64,000 nucleotides of DNA from Arthrospiribacter ruber (GTDB lineage Bacteria > Bacteroidota > Bacteroidia > Cytophagales > Cyclobacteriaceae), in NCBI RefSeq assembly GCF_019343195.1, contig NZ_RPHB01000001.1, positions 248,001 through 312,000 of the forward strand, given 5' to 3'. The notes under the pieces are model-generated. The model saw only the letters and a list, made by a program, of their open reading frames with translations, ran no database searches and had not been told where the DNA came from. Position numbers and translations under genes: made by a program. Positions 1 through 10,638 of this stretch are shown in pieces. Within the stretch, counting starts at the first letter, position 1; each line of letters opens with the position of its first letter.

Positions 1-398
1 AAAGGGTGTTCCTGAAGTAGGTCTTTCATCATGTACATCCGGGGAAGAGCTTCACCCATCCAGTGAAAATAATTATCACTCCAATTGTCTATCCCCCAAG
101 CTGCTTTTTCAAGGTACTTCACTTTTCTGCTGTAATTGAGTGCAAGCCTTTTGAGTTTGGCTGTGCATTTAAAGGGGATCGCATGGGATAACTGGTCCTG
201 AATTTTGAGCGGATGCTTTGTCAAAAGGCTATCCTGAACCAAAATACAATTCTTAAAAGTCTGAACATCAAAGCTTTTTATTTCTTTTACAAAATAATCT
301 TTGAAAATTTCGAAATCGGAATTTTGGTAATTAATAGGTTTTTTTCTTTCAGATATATAAGTAGGAAGTATCCTTAAAAGCTGGGGCTGACTGCGCAT
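1..398 (-). CDS. Glycosyltransferase family 61-like protein, N-terminal part (cut by window edge)
   Basis: Reading the minus strand from an ATG at 398 gives an open frame of about 132 codons that runs off the window at base 1. The stretch NWSDNYFHWMGEALPRM, about 20 residues before the edge, resembles the conserved N-terminal block (W..NYFHW..E.LPR) of DUF563/GT61-type glycosyltransferases of capsule loci. No signal peptide or membrane segment is seen. The frame stays open about 32 codons further upstream but without an ATG, so 398 is the best start. The gene is divergent from the giant secreted protein and probably belongs to a polysaccharide gene set outside the window. The catalytic part is not visible, so the family call rests on this block alone. 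Confidence 0.7.
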   Translation of the reverse strand, partial: MRSQPQLLRILPTYISERKKPINYQNSDFEIFKDYFVKEIKSFDVQTFKNCILVQDSLLTKHPLKIQDQLSHAIPFKCTAKLKRLALNYSRKVKYLEKAAWGIDNWSDNYFHWMGEALPRMYMMKDLLQEHP

Positions 399-497
399 CA
401 AGGGTGTTTTTCTGGGACTGAAATGGTTTTTACTTAATGTGTACCAAAAGTAACCAAAAACATGAAAAAATGATGCAAATAAAATTTTGAATTGTTA

Positions 498-528
498 ATT
501 GAGGAGAAGTATTCTTTGTCTATATTTG
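498..528 (+). promoter_or_regulatory. Candidate Bacteroidota promoter for the giant adhesin gene
   Basis: TATATTTG at 521-528 matches the Bacteroidota -7 consensus TAnnTTTG exactly. ATTG at 498-501 is one base off the -33 TTTG, with a 19-bp spacer. Transcription would start near 535, about 105 bases before the preferred ATG at 640. Confidence 0.5.
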
Positions 529-639
529 GCTTTGTTATTGTACTGAAGCGGAACAATTCTATTGGTTCCCTTCACCCCCAGAGCCCATAGTAATTAATTA
601 GAATTAATGCATTTAATCTGTTTTGCGAAAGCAAGGCTA

Positions 640-3600
640 ATGGATAGGAAATATACTATAGGGCTAATTCGATTTGTGTTTTTTTGGGCACTGCTGGGTT
701 TATATTCACCAAATCTTTTAGCTCAAGTAATCATTCCGCGTGACGGATTTCCTTATTGTGAGCCGTTTACCAATTCCACTTTTAGGCAGAATACCATTTT
801 AGGTGGAAGCCCCAATGTTCCGACACTTACTGCAGCTTCAGGCGAACATGCAGAAGGTGATGGTTTTTTGAGATTAACCAACAACAGTAACGACCAAAGA
901 GGCTATGTATTCGTGGATTTACCCTTTTCTTCTGCATACGGCCTGAAGTTTTCCTTTGAATATTTCATGTATGGAGGATCCGGAGCCGATGGTATATCTG
1001 TTTTTCTTTTCGACGGAACCATTTCTTCAGGTGATTTTCAAATTGGTGGATGGGGAGGTTCATTGGGATATGCACCGATCAATGCCACTGATATTGTTCC
1101 GAATGCAGTTGATTTACCAGGTTTGAAAGGAGGCTATTTAGGCCTCGGTTTGGATGCCTTCAAAAATTGGGGGAACAATATGGAGGGAAGATTGGGAGGT
1201 TTTGATAATCCGAATGCACCGCCAGTTAACCTTTCTTTTATTCCTCCAAACAAGGAGTTTTTTCAGTCCATTGCGATTAGAGGGCCAGAGGTAGAAGATT
1301 ATAGATTTATCGCAGGCAAAAGGGTGTTGCATGGGCCTGACGATGAACCTAATCCAGCTGTTTTACTGCCACCTACTTCTTATCTGTATCCCAATGTCGC
1401 AGACATCAATAGGCGTTTTTCATTGGCTTCAGCTGTAAAGGCGGTTAATTGCGCAGTTGATGGCTATAGGAAGGTTTTTGTGAATCTAAAACCTGTTGGT
1501 GGTGGAAATTATTTGCTTTCGATTGATCTTTTGGTCACCTCAAATGGGTTTAGAAGGGTTGAACCTATAGTGACTGATATTCCTTATAATTTCCCTGCAC
1601 CAGAAAACCTTAAAATTGGATTTGCAGCCTCTACTGGAGGTCAAACCAACTTTCATGAAATCAGGAATGTAACGGTGGAGGTATCTGATTATTTGGCTAT
1701 TCCCATCCCTGAGGTGGATAATCTGAGAGCAGAGATCTGTGAAAATGAGGAGAATTTATTCGAATTTGATGTTACACTTACATCAGACAACTCCTTTGTA
1801 AGGTGCGTACAACTTTATGAAAACGACCCTCTAGCTCCAAACAATACTCCTCCAACAGGAGGAGATCCAAGTGATAATAATTGTGGTGCATCTGATGTGT
1901 GTATTGAAAAATGTAATCCTCAAAATAACTCAGTTTATTTACCTGGTAAGGGCACTTTTGTAGTGGAACTTGATGAGAACGTGGATTTAAGTGATGACGA
2001 AGACAGGGTGAAGGCTGCCATTAAATTTGTGCCAGAACCAGGTTTCCTGGGGGAAGCTGAAATCTACTATCAGGTCATTGATAACTATGGGCTGACGTCT
2101 TTTGCCAAAACAGTTACTGTTGTTTCCAATCCATTCCCTGAAGAAGAAGATAAAGGAGATATCGATTTCCCGACCTGTGACGGCCAGGGCAATGGTAGGA
2201 TTTTTGACGTAGAAGTTTCCTCTCTGGTCAATGGTTTTGATTATGAGTGGATATGGCAACCTGTTTCAGGTACAGAAGTCAATCTTGGGAAAAGTGGAGC
2301 TTCTGAGGTTTTTGATTCAGCCACAGGTATTGGGCTTTTTGAACTTGGTAATGTTAATTTAGGTACTTATACCTTAAAAGTTTGGAATCCTTCAGACGAG
2401 GATGGCTGTCCTTTAGAAATTTCCATTTTAGTGGATCAGGAGCTGGGGACCCCAGTAGAATTGACTTCAGAGGAAGAGGTTATTTGTGCTTTCCAACCTG
2501 TAAGTTTTACGCCTTTTATTGACGGGCAGTTTAATCCTACCGGTGTTCAGGCCGATTTCAGGTGGTATCGGACAGCAAACAGAACAGGAGCTCTGGTTGA
2601 CGGTACTACGGTTACTATCAACGGTAGTGCAGTACAAGTGGAAGTAAGTCCAGAGGGGATATTGACTTTGATCGGCCTTCCTGCCGATGGAGCAAATATT
2701 CAGTCCTATGAATTTTTCGTTGAGGTTGCTTCCCAAAACAATTCCAACCTTCCCAACGCACCCAATTTCTGTCCGTTTATCGGAGATATCCAGACCATGG
2801 CCAGAGTTACAGTTCACCCACCCATAAATGCGAACTGGAGCAGCGATCCGGATTGGTGCAGAGCGGGAATAGGTACTGTTAGTGTGAGTGCAACAGGGGG
2901 AAATGGTGATAAGACATTCCGTCTATTGGATTTGGCAGGACAGCAACTTCAAGGGCCAAACAGTACAGGTGAGTTTACAGGATTGTTACCTGGAGAATAT
3001 GAAGTTGAAGTCACTTCTTCTGGACCGGATTGTATAGAACTGATTGATGTCATTGTTCAAGGTCCTGAAGAAGATTTATTGATTATTGAAGAGGCAAGGC
3101 AAGAGGCATCCTGTGAATTGGACAATGGACGCTTTAGCTTTGAAATTTCAGGCGGAAATACACCTTATTCCAGTAGTAATATCAGTATTTCAGGAGGACC
3201 TTCCAGCAATTTGATTGCTGGTTCAGGAGGAGTTTATACTTATGAGGGCTTGGCTCCCAATACATCTTATACCATTGCCTTCACGGATGCCCAAGGTTGC
3301 CCTGTCTCCTTGGATTTTACATTAAATGCCATTAGCAAGCCTGTTTTTGATATCATTGAACCTGCTCCGGTATGTGAAGACCAAAGTGGACTTTTTATTG
3401 ATGTAATTTACGACTTCTTCGAAATACAATCAACAGCGGTACCTTTGTTTAATTGGTATACTGAGCCTAACGGTGGAAGCCCAATCGGAAATGGGAATGG
3501 GCCTTTTGGGATGGTTTATGATATCAACAATGCCAATGGACAATTGAATTTAAGCGGTTTGCAGGCAGGTGTCTATACGCTATACCTGGAAATGTCAGGG

Positions 3601-6600
3601 CCTGATGCCTGTGACCTGCCTAGAGAAGCGGTCACATTTGAAATTTTCGCCCTTCCTGAAATAGAAATAGCCTATAAAAATGATGTCTCCTGCTTTGGTG
3701 GAAATGATGGTGAAATAGAAATCAATGTACTCAATGGTCCAATCACTGATTTTGAATTTAGAATTGATGGGCCAATATCCGCAGGTTATCAGGATGCTCC
3801 GGTATTCAATACAGGAATTATCCAAGGCACCTACCAGATTTTTGTAAGAAATAAAATCACTGGTTGCGAGGAAAGTACTTCCATTGTGGTTGAACAACCT
3901 GAAGCTTTGGTTTTAGATCTTATCGCTCAGGAAAATTCTTTCTGCGGCCAGGAAAATGGCACAATAAATATCAGAATTAGTGGAGGAAGCCCCATTTATG
4001 AACTGCTCTTGGATGGGACTCCAGTAAGCGGCTTTGATTTTTCGGTAGATGGTCTGGATATCACCCTAACTGACCTTAGCCCTGGTGATCATGAATTGAT
4101 TTTAAGAGACAGCAATCTTTGTGAGACTGGGTTAAATTTTACAGTGGAAGCAGATCCTTTTGCCGAATTTGATGCTTTAGGAGATATAATTTGTGTATTG
4201 GATGGGAATTCAGGATCAGCGAATACAGCCGTCTTGAGTCCGGTGATCATTGAATTGGCTTCAGCCAGTCCCATATTTAATTGGTATTATTTGGATGGTT
4301 CAGGAAATGAAGTACAGATCAATACAGGAGACAATGTGCTTGGAGCCAATACGAGTATTGATGGAAATGGAATCTTATCTTTGACAGGCTTACCAGCAAG
4401 TGCTACTCCTTATAAGTTTTTCTTGGATGTAAGCGGAGACAGGGTCTGCGTGGAACCCAAAATTGAAGTAGAAGTGTTGGTAAATCCTTTACCTGCCCCT
4501 GAATTCGATTTTGTAGCACCGACTTGTCATGGTGCTTCTGACGGAGAGATTATATTGACTGCTAGTGGAGAGCCTGAATTCAGCTATGAACTGGTATCAA
4601 CTGGTGAAATTAACAACAGTGGCCAATTTACAGGTCTTTCAGCTGGAACTTATCAGGTCAGAGCTACCAATACGGTGACTTCATGTTTTGACTTGATTGA
4701 AGTAATTATTTCAGAACCCGATCCATTGCTGATTTCTATAGAAAATCTGCTGGATACTTCTTGTAATGAAGACAACGGGCTCATAGAAATTTTGATTTCG
4801 GGCGGTACTCCCGGTTATTCCTTGTTGTTGGATGGTGAAGAACAAACTGCTTTGGATCTTGATGTTGAGGGCAGTATTGCCAGCATTTCAGGTTTGGCTC
4901 CTGGTACATACAGCATTCAGGTGTTGGATGCCAATGGCTGCGAACTGAGTGAAACGATTACCATAGAAGCCTCTCCAATACCTGTTTTTGGAGTTAGCAA
5001 TGCTGAAATCTGCGAGCAAGATCCAGTCAGTGGAGAATCAAATACTGCTGTTTTAAGTCCTGAGATCATTGATTTAGCAGGGTCAATACCTGTATTTACT
5101 TGGTATTATATTGATGCCCAAGGAGATACCTTGCAGATTAATTCCGGAGCTGAAATCTACGGTGCTCAGGTTAGTATCAATGCCGGTGACCTGAATCTCA
5201 CGGGTTTGACAGCATCGGAAAATGCCTATGAATTCCTTATGGATGTTTCAGGAGATGGCGTTTGTCCTGCTCCTATGATTCCTGCGACAATATTGGTCAA
5301 CCCATTGCCTGCTCCTATATTTGAAGTAGTAGATTTGACTTGTTTTGAAATTAATGATGGTCAAATCAATCTGACTGCAGGAGGTAAGAGCAGCTATACT
5401 TACTCGCTCAATACAGGCGAGAGTAATCAGACCGGTAGTTTTAGCAACCTTGCAGCTGGGGATTACAGTGTTCGGGTAGAGGATACAAATGGGTGCTTTT
5501 CCATTTTTGAGTTGAGTGTTCAAGAACCTTCCCCATTGCAAGTGCAAGCTGTTGATAGCACAGATCCAAGTTGTGGTGACAGTAATGGGGAGTTGACTTT
5601 TTCTGTGAATGGAGGAACATCTCCTTATATAATTACAGTCAACGGACAGGCAATCAGTGATTTTGAATTTGAAGAGAACAGCAATAATTATACCCTTACA
5701 GGACTTTCACCGGGTTCTTACAGTGTGAAAGTAAGAGATGAGAGTGGTTGTGAGCTGGAGCTTAACGGTCTTTTTAACCTTGTAAATAATGAAGGGGTGT
5801 CCGTGGACTCACAGCCGATTTCAGCAGTTTATTGTGAGGCCAACACAGCTGCATTGGTACCTGATATCAATGTGCCTGCCGGGGTATTGCCGGAGCTGCG
5901 ATGGTATAAGACTTCCAATACTTCACAGCCGGTACTCTCAAACTCAGATCCGGCTGAAGATGGCATTACCTATAACATTGTAGACGGAGTTCTTTATCTG
6001 GAGGGTATTGGTCCTGGTGTTTATACTTATTATTTGAGAATATCAGGCCCGGGAATCTGTACGCAGCTTACAGAAGCCAATCTTGAAATTTTGGAAGGCT
6101 TGGCAGCCTCTGTTGAGGTGGAGCCCATTACCTGTTTTGGGGATGAGAATGGATTGATCAGTGTAGGGTCAGTTTCGGGGGGAAGCGGTGGCTATGAATT
6201 TAGTCTTGATGGAAATAATTGGCAAAGTGAAAATAGTTTTGACCAGCTAGCTTCAGGTACTTATACCATTTATATCCGAGATGCTGTTTATCAGGATGGC
6301 TGCCAACTGCTTATTCCTGATGTTTTGGTGGATGCTCCTGAGCAACCAATTACTGCCAATACTCCTGATGTTTTCAGAGCTTCCTGCGGTTTGGATAATG
6401 GCAGGATTTTCAATTTGCAGGTCGCAGGTGGATGGGGAGAATTCACTTTTGAATGGAAGAAGGATGATCCTATCAGCGGGCAAAGTCTATCAGGCGGAAC
6501 TTTAGCAGGGATTGAAAACCTTGCACCGGGTACATACTTCCTTCTTGTGAAGGATGAGTTTGGCTGTGAAGCTGTTTTTGATTTTGAAATTGGTAACGCA

Positions 6601-9333
6601 CCTGATCCCGAATATGAATTGATTCCTCCGGTGGATGTTTGTGTGGGACAAGATGTGATATTGGCTCCTGTACATTTGGCATCTGGAGCGCCTGCGTCTC
6701 CTACAGATGTGTTCTGGTATAAGCTTCCCAACCAAAATGGATTGATCAGCGAAGGATTGGATCCCGATAATGCTGAAGTGTCCTACGCCATTGATGATAG
6801 CAATTGGATCAATCCGGTATTGAAAGTAAGTGGACTGTCTCCAGGGGATTATACGTTTTATTTCTATGTATCCTGTACGGATACAGAAATGCCAATCCAA
6901 GTTACTGTCCATCCTACACCTGTCCCTATTTTTGAAGTAGAACGGGAGAGTTGTGCAGGAAGTCAGGATGGTAGTATAAAAATAGTTGGAAATGCTCCTG
7001 CTGATTGGGTGTATGCAGTAAATAACGGGCCTTGGGAGAGCAGGACTGCTTTGGAAGGCAGGAATTTTGGGCCTGGTATTTATGCCCTGCAGGCAAAGAA
7101 TTCCTTTGATTGTATCAGTGAAGTTGAAGAAGTAGAGATTATAGCAGCCCAGGCATTATCACTCGAATTGCTGGATAGTAAAGATGCGGCTTGTGGCACA
7201 TCAGATGGTTTGATCGCTATAAGGATCAAAGGAGGATGGTCAGCCTATACATTGAAACTGACAGAATTGAATTCCGGGCAAGTGAGAGAAGTACAGACTT
7301 CTGATTCGACCTATACATTCAATCAGCTGCCTTTGGGCAACTATGAGGTTTCTGTGACTGATGCAGAAGGCTGTAGCTTTACCTTAGCAAACGGTATCAA
7401 TATTGAAGACGGGCCTACTGAAATCCTTATCGACGACCTGTTTGAAGTTTGTGAGGGAGAGGTAATTGATTTACTTCCTGATGTAAATCCAGCTTCTTCC
7501 AATAAGACTTTCAGGTGGTACAGGAACACGGTGTCTGCTGGCAATGAGATCAGTAATGGTCAAACTATAGCAGGTGTCAATTACCAGATCAATGCCCAAG
7601 GTAGATTGAGAATATCGGGTTTGAGTTCTGAAGACTCTCCGGCAGTATATTTTGTTACTGTAGAAGGTCCCGAGATCTGCGAGGGTGATCAGGAAAGGGT
7701 AGAAGTAAGAGTTTATCCAGATCCCCAGTTTACAGCCACAGCAGTAGACGAGAATTGTTTTGGTGAGGGAGGGAGTATCATCATTAATCCCGTAGTATCT
7801 GCAGCAAATATACGCTTCAGTTTGAATGGAAGTCCATTTACTACATATTCCAATAATATCATAGAGAACTTGCGACCTGGCAGCTATACCCTTACTGCAG
7901 AACATGCTTCAGGCTGTACATTTACTTTGGCTGAACCTGTGGTAGTATCGGGTCCTGATGCAGCCCTTTCTCTGTCTGATGTCAAGGCAGTGGACGCTTC
8001 CTGCGCTGAAGAGAATGGTATGTTGAGTATGAATGTGAATGGGGGAACAGCTCCTTACACGGTTAGCCTACAAATGTCAAATGGAAACTGGGTAACTCCG
8101 TCTTATTTATGGAGTAATGATTTGTTGGAAATAAGCGCAATTGGTATAGGCAGCTACAAAGTTCAGATCACTGATGCTGCTGGATGCCAGGTTATCTCGG
8201 AAGACTTGATAGTTGGTGATAGCCCAACCCCTTTAAGAGCCGATGATGTATTCATCTGTGAAGGAGAAATTGCGAATTTGATTCCGTCTATTCCAAACTC
8301 CAGTCTCAGTCCTACTTACAAATGGTACCTTGACCCAGATGGCAACAATCAGATCAATTCAGGTTATACTACGGCGGAAGGAGCCATATTCACCATCTCC
8401 AGCATTGGTAGGGTGGTGATAGAAGGTCTTCTGGCCAATAATCAGCCTTATAAATACTATGTGACAGTGGAAGGGCCTGGGATTTGTGACGCTGAGATGG
8501 TGGAAGTTTTGGTTAAGGTAGATCCACTGCCCGTGTTGAGGACTTCGAACCCATCCATTGTTTGTGATCCTAATGAAACTGTTGATTTAACCCAGTTTAT
8601 AGAAGGATTCAACCCTGATGTTTTTGATTACTTTATCACCTCTCCAACTGGTGCATCCCTACGTTTGGCTGATTTGAGGACAATCAATCAATCAGGTACT
8701 TACCTGGTTGAAATGGGCTTCATAGGAAGTGCCTGTAGAACCAGTACTGAAAGGATTCTTGTTTTGATCGCAGAAGAGTTGAATGAAGCTTCATTTGATT
8801 ATCAACTTGAGATTTTACCGGGCCAGGTTTTGGTCAATCAGGATATCAATATTTTGGAAGACGTGGAGTTTATTGATCAATCAAAGGGAGATATTGTTAT
8901 TTGGAATTGGGATTTCGGTGATGGGAATACCAGTAGTTTGCAAAATCCTGTTCACCAGTATTCAGAAAAAGGTGACTATGTGATGAAGTTGGTGACCATT
9001 GACTCCTTTGGATGTCAGTCAGAGTTTATCAGATTAGTTCAGGTATACGATGACTATTTGATAGAAATTCCCAATGCATTTACTCCATCAAGACTTGATG
9101 GGAAAAACAATTTCTTTGTTCCTAAATTCAGAGGTTTGGCTGATATGAATCTGTATGTTTTCAATACTTGGGGAGATTTGATTTTTGAAGGAGAAGGGCT
9201 TGAAAACAGGGGTTGGGACGGAACCTTGAATGGTGTGGATGTCCCTAATGGAAACTATGTATACAAAGCAGAATTTTTGACAAGAAGCGGAGAGAAGGTA
9301 AGTAGGACCGGAGTCTTTATGCTTATTCGTTGA
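640..9333 (+). CDS. Giant secreted adhesin-like protein: lectin-like domain, SprB/Ig super-repeats, PKD domain, T9SS type B C-terminal domain
   Basis: About 2,900 residues. The ATG at 640 is preferred over one at 607 because it gives a clean signal peptide (MDRKYTIGLIRF, then a hydrophobic core ending LLAQ). Residues ~40-350 look like an L-type lectin/concanavalin-like fold (GGSGADGISVFLFDG, GGYLGLGLDAF). Residues ~620-2630 are a regular array of about 270-aa units. Each has one Ig-like module with a WY core (for example FRWYRT, FNWYTE, FTWYYI) and two SprB-type modules (C...NG.I.I...GG...Y). A PKD domain follows (WNWDFGDGNTSS). The last ~90 residues (IPNAFTPSRLDGKNNFF ... GWDGTLNG.DVPNG.YVY) form the gliding-motility/CHU_C C-terminal signal of type B T9SS substrates, which implies export and surface attachment. 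The binding target cannot be read from sequence. The gene has its own promoter and precedes the EPS genes. Confidence 0.9.
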   Translation: MDRKYTIGLIRFVFFWALLGLYSPNLLAQVIIPRDGFPYCEPFTNSTFRQNTILGGSPNVPTLTAASGEHAEGDGFLRLTNNSNDQRGYVFVDLPFSSAYGLKFSFEYFMYGGSGADGISVFLFDGTISSGDFQIGGWGGSLGYAPINATDIVPNAVDLPGLKGGYLGLGLDAFKNWGNNMEGRLGGFDNPNAPPVNLSFIPPNKEFFQSIAIRGPEVEDYRFIAGKRVLHGPDDEPNPAVLLPPTSYLYPNVADINRRFSLASAVKAVNCAVDGYRKVFVNLKPVGGGNYLLSIDLLVTSNGFRRVEPIVTDIPYNFPAPENLKIGFAASTGGQTNFHEIRNVTVEVSDYLAIPIPEVDNLRAEICENEENLFEFDVTLTSDNSFVRCVQLYENDPLAPNNTPPTGGDPSDNNCGASDVCIEKCNPQNNSVYLPGKGTFVVELDENVDLSDDEDRVKAAIKFVPEPGFLGEAEIYYQVIDNYGLTSFAKTVTVVSNPFPEEEDKGDIDFPTCDGQGNGRIFDVEVSSLVNGFDYEWIWQPVSGTEVNLGKSGASEVFDSATGIGLFELGNVNLGTYTLKVWNPSDEDGCPLEISILVDQELGTPVELTSEEEVICAFQPVSFTPFIDGQFNPTGVQADFRWYRTANRTGALVDGTTVTINGSAVQVEVSPEGILTLIGLPADGANIQSYEFFVEVASQNNSNLPNAPNFCPFIGDIQTMARVTVHPPINANWSSDPDWCRAGIGTVSVSATGGNGDKTFRLLDLAGQQLQGPNSTGEFTGLLPGEYEVEVTSSGPDCIELIDVIVQGPEEDLLIIEEARQEASCELDNGRFSFEISGGNTPYSSSNISISGGPSSNLIAGSGGVYTYEGLAPNTSYTIAFTDAQGCPVSLDFTLNAISKPVFDIIEPAPVCEDQSGLFIDVIYDFFEIQSTAVPLFNWYTEPNGGSPIGNGNGPFGMVYDINNANGQLNLSGLQAGVYTLYLEMSGPDACDLPREAVTFEIFALPEIEIAYKNDVSCFGGNDGEIEINVLNGPITDFEFRIDGPISAGYQDAPVFNTGIIQGTYQIFVRNKITGCEESTSIVVEQPEALVLDLIAQENSFCGQENGTINIRISGGSPIYELLLDGTPVSGFDFSVDGLDITLTDLSPGDHELILRDSNLCETGLNFTVEADPFAEFDALGDIICVLDGNSGSANTAVLSPVIIELASASPIFNWYYLDGSGNEVQINTGDNVLGANTSIDGNGILSLTGLPASATPYKFFLDVSGDRVCVEPKIEVEVLVNPLPAPEFDFVAPTCHGASDGEIILTASGEPEFSYELVSTGEINNSGQFTGLSAGTYQVRATNTVTSCFDLIEVIISEPDPLLISIENLLDTSCNEDNGLIEILISGGTPGYSLLLDGEEQTALDLDVEGSIASISGLAPGTYSIQVLDANGCELSETITIEASPIPVFGVSNAEICEQDPVSGESNTAVLSPEIIDLAGSIPVFTWYYIDAQGDTLQINSGAEIYGAQVSINAGDLNLTGLTASENAYEFLMDVSGDGVCPAPMIPATILVNPLPAPIFEVVDLTCFEINDGQINLTAGGKSSYTYSLNTGESNQTGSFSNLAAGDYSVRVEDTNGCFSIFELSVQEPSPLQVQAVDSTDPSCGDSNGELTFSVNGGTSPYIITVNGQAISDFEFEENSNNYTLTGLSPGSYSVKVRDESGCELELNGLFNLVNNEGVSVDSQPISAVYCEANTAALVPDINVPAGVLPELRWYKTSNTSQPVLSNSDPAEDGITYNIVDGVLYLEGIGPGVYTYYLRISGPGICTQLTEANLEILEGLAASVEVEPITCFGDENGLISVGSVSGGSGGYEFSLDGNNWQSENSFDQLASGTYTIYIRDAVYQDGCQLLIPDVLVDAPEQPITANTPDVFRASCGLDNGRIFNLQVAGGWGEFTFEWKKDDPISGQSLSGGTLAGIENLAPGTYFLLVKDEFGCEAVFDFEIGNAPDPEYELIPPVDVCVGQDVILAPVHLASGAPASPTDVFWYKLPNQNGLISEGLDPDNAEVSYAIDDSNWINPVLKVSGLSPGDYTFYFYVSCTDTEMPIQVTVHPTPVPIFEVERESCAGSQDGSIKIVGNAPADWVYAVNNGPWESRTALEGRNFGPGIYALQAKNSFDCISEVEEVEIIAAQALSLELLDSKDAACGTSDGLIAIRIKGGWSAYTLKLTELNSGQVREVQTSDSTYTFNQLPLGNYEVSVTDAEGCSFTLANGINIEDGPTEILIDDLFEVCEGEVIDLLPDVNPASSNKTFRWYRNTVSAGNEISNGQTIAGVNYQINAQGRLRISGLSSEDSPAVYFVTVEGPEICEGDQERVEVRVYPDPQFTATAVDENCFGEGGSIIINPVVSAANIRFSLNGSPFTTYSNNIIENLRPGSYTLTAEHASGCTFTLAEPVVVSGPDAALSLSDVKAVDASCAEENGMLSMNVNGGTAPYTVSLQMSNGNWVTPSYLWSNDLLEISAIGIGSYKVQITDAAGCQVISEDLIVGDSPTPLRADDVFICEGEIANLIPSIPNSSLSPTYKWYLDPDGNNQINSGYTTAEGAIFTISSIGRVVIEGLLANNQPYKYYVTVEGPGICDAEMVEVLVKVDPLPVLRTSNPSIVCDPNETVDLTQFIEGFNPDVFDYFITSPTGASLRLADLRTINQSGTYLVEMGFIGSACRTSTERILVLIAEELNEASFDYQLEILPGQVLVNQDINILEDVEFIDQSKGDIVIWNWDFGDGNTSSLQNPVHQYSEKGDYVMKLVTIDSFGCQSEFIRLVQVYDDYLIEIPNAFTPSRLDGKNNFFVPKFRGLADMNLYVFNTWGDLIFEGEGLENRGWDGTLNGVDVPNGNYVYKAEFLTRSGEKVSRTGVFMLIR

Positions 9334-9390
9334 TTAATTTAGAATTAAAGAAAGAAATAATTTTCTTTGCAAATCACTTATAGCTGTCAT

Positions 9391-10356
9391 ATGCCTGTTA
9401 GATACTTACTAGTTTTTTCAATACTTGCCATCCTCTCTTTAATTTATTACAGACTTGCCAAAAGCTTCAATATTGTAGATAATCCCAATGCCCGCTCTTC
9501 TCATCAAGTGCCGACAATACGTGGAGGAGGGATACTTTTCCCGATCTCGATTGTATTGTGGTGGTTTTTGATGGATTTTCAAAACAGTTTGATGGTATTG
9601 GGTTTGGTACTGATTTCAGCAGTAAGTTTTTGGGATGATATAAGAGGAATGTCAAGGAGACTTAGGATACTGGCTCAATTGATTGCCATTTTGCTCCTTT
9701 TTGCCGATTCAGGAGTTTTTGTAGAATTGCCTATATGGGCTTTCCCAATATTGTTGGTACTGACAATTGGAATTTTAAATGCGGTAAACTTCATGGATGG
9801 TATCAATGGAATTACCGGACTTTATGCTTTGGTTTTTTTGGGCACTGTATTTCTTTTAGACAGGGTTTTTCCCAGCATCAAAGAGAGTATGGTTTTATAT
9901 TTGGGGATAGCTGTTTTTGTTTTTTTGTATTACAATCTTCGAAATGGCAAGGCTTTGATGTTTGCAGGTGATATCGGAAGTGTTTCATTGGCCTATATGA
10001 TGGTTTATTTCATGCTTAAGATGTTTCTCCAGACAGGCAATTGGACAGTAGTGATTTTACTGTTTGTATATGGCGCTGATAGTATAGGTACATTGGTACA
10101 GCGTATCAAAAAGAAAGAAAATATTTTTGAGCCACATAGAAAACATCTTTACCAAATCATGGCTAATCAAATGGCTTTGCCTCATATTGTGGTAGCTTTT
10201 ATTTTTGCGGGGACGCAATGTTTGATCAATTACTTGTTTGTTTTAAAGGAGAAGAGTTTTCCGCAAACTTTGTTAATGCTGGGTTTGATTTTTTTTGTGG
10301 CAGCTATATATCTATTTGGAAAGATCAAGTTACAAAAAAAGTTTATGATAGATTAA
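9391..10356 (+). CDS. Undecaprenyl-phosphate sugar-1-phosphate transferase, WecA/MraY-like (first of two)
   Basis: A multi-pass membrane protein of about 321 residues, counted from the ATG at 9391, which begins MPVRYLLVFSILA; an in-frame ATG at 9367 would add eight polar residues. Family motifs are present: a basic, Gly-rich cytosolic loop (HQVPTIRGGG), the DD pair (WDDIRG), the NFMDGINGI signature, AGDIGSVSLA, and a His-containing cytosolic loop near the C terminus (EPHRKHLYQ). Enzymes of this family transfer a HexNAc-1-phosphate from UDP-sugar to undecaprenyl phosphate, starting repeat-unit synthesis on the inner membrane. The gene sits 57 bp after the giant adhesin and 282 bp before the Wza-like gene, so it opens the EPS block. 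A second member of the family is encoded at 40413. The sugar substrate cannot be deduced. Confidence 0.88.
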   Translation: MPVRYLLVFSILAILSLIYYRLAKSFNIVDNPNARSSHQVPTIRGGGILFPISIVLWWFLMDFQNSLMVLGLVLISAVSFWDDIRGMSRRLRILAQLIAILLLFADSGVFVELPIWAFPILLVLTIGILNAVNFMDGINGITGLYALVFLGTVFLLDRVFPSIKESMVLYLGIAVFVFLYYNLRNGKALMFAGDIGSVSLAYMMVYFMLKMFLQTGNWTVVILLFVYGADSIGTLVQRIKKKENIFEPHRKHLYQIMANQMALPHIVVAFIFAGTQCLINYLFVLKEKSFPQTLLMLGLIFFVAAIYLFGKIKLQKKFMID

Positions 10357-10638
10357 GTAATGGTTTTTATGTTTAGGAGAAAGGAAATATCAAAAGGTTT
10401 CTCAAGTAAGATTCTATTATGGACTTTTGACTATTACAAGAATTTTAAAATAAGTAAATGGCATTTTAAATCCAAATAATTGAGATTAAAGATATTTAGA
10501 TTAGATTTTAATCTTTGTATCTTTTGTATAGTATTTAGAGATTATCTCAAATCATGGGTTTTATTTCAGAATGAATAGAATAAAATAATTAAGTTTGCAC
10601 GGTTATTGCGAAATGGCGAAGCGAACATATATACATTT

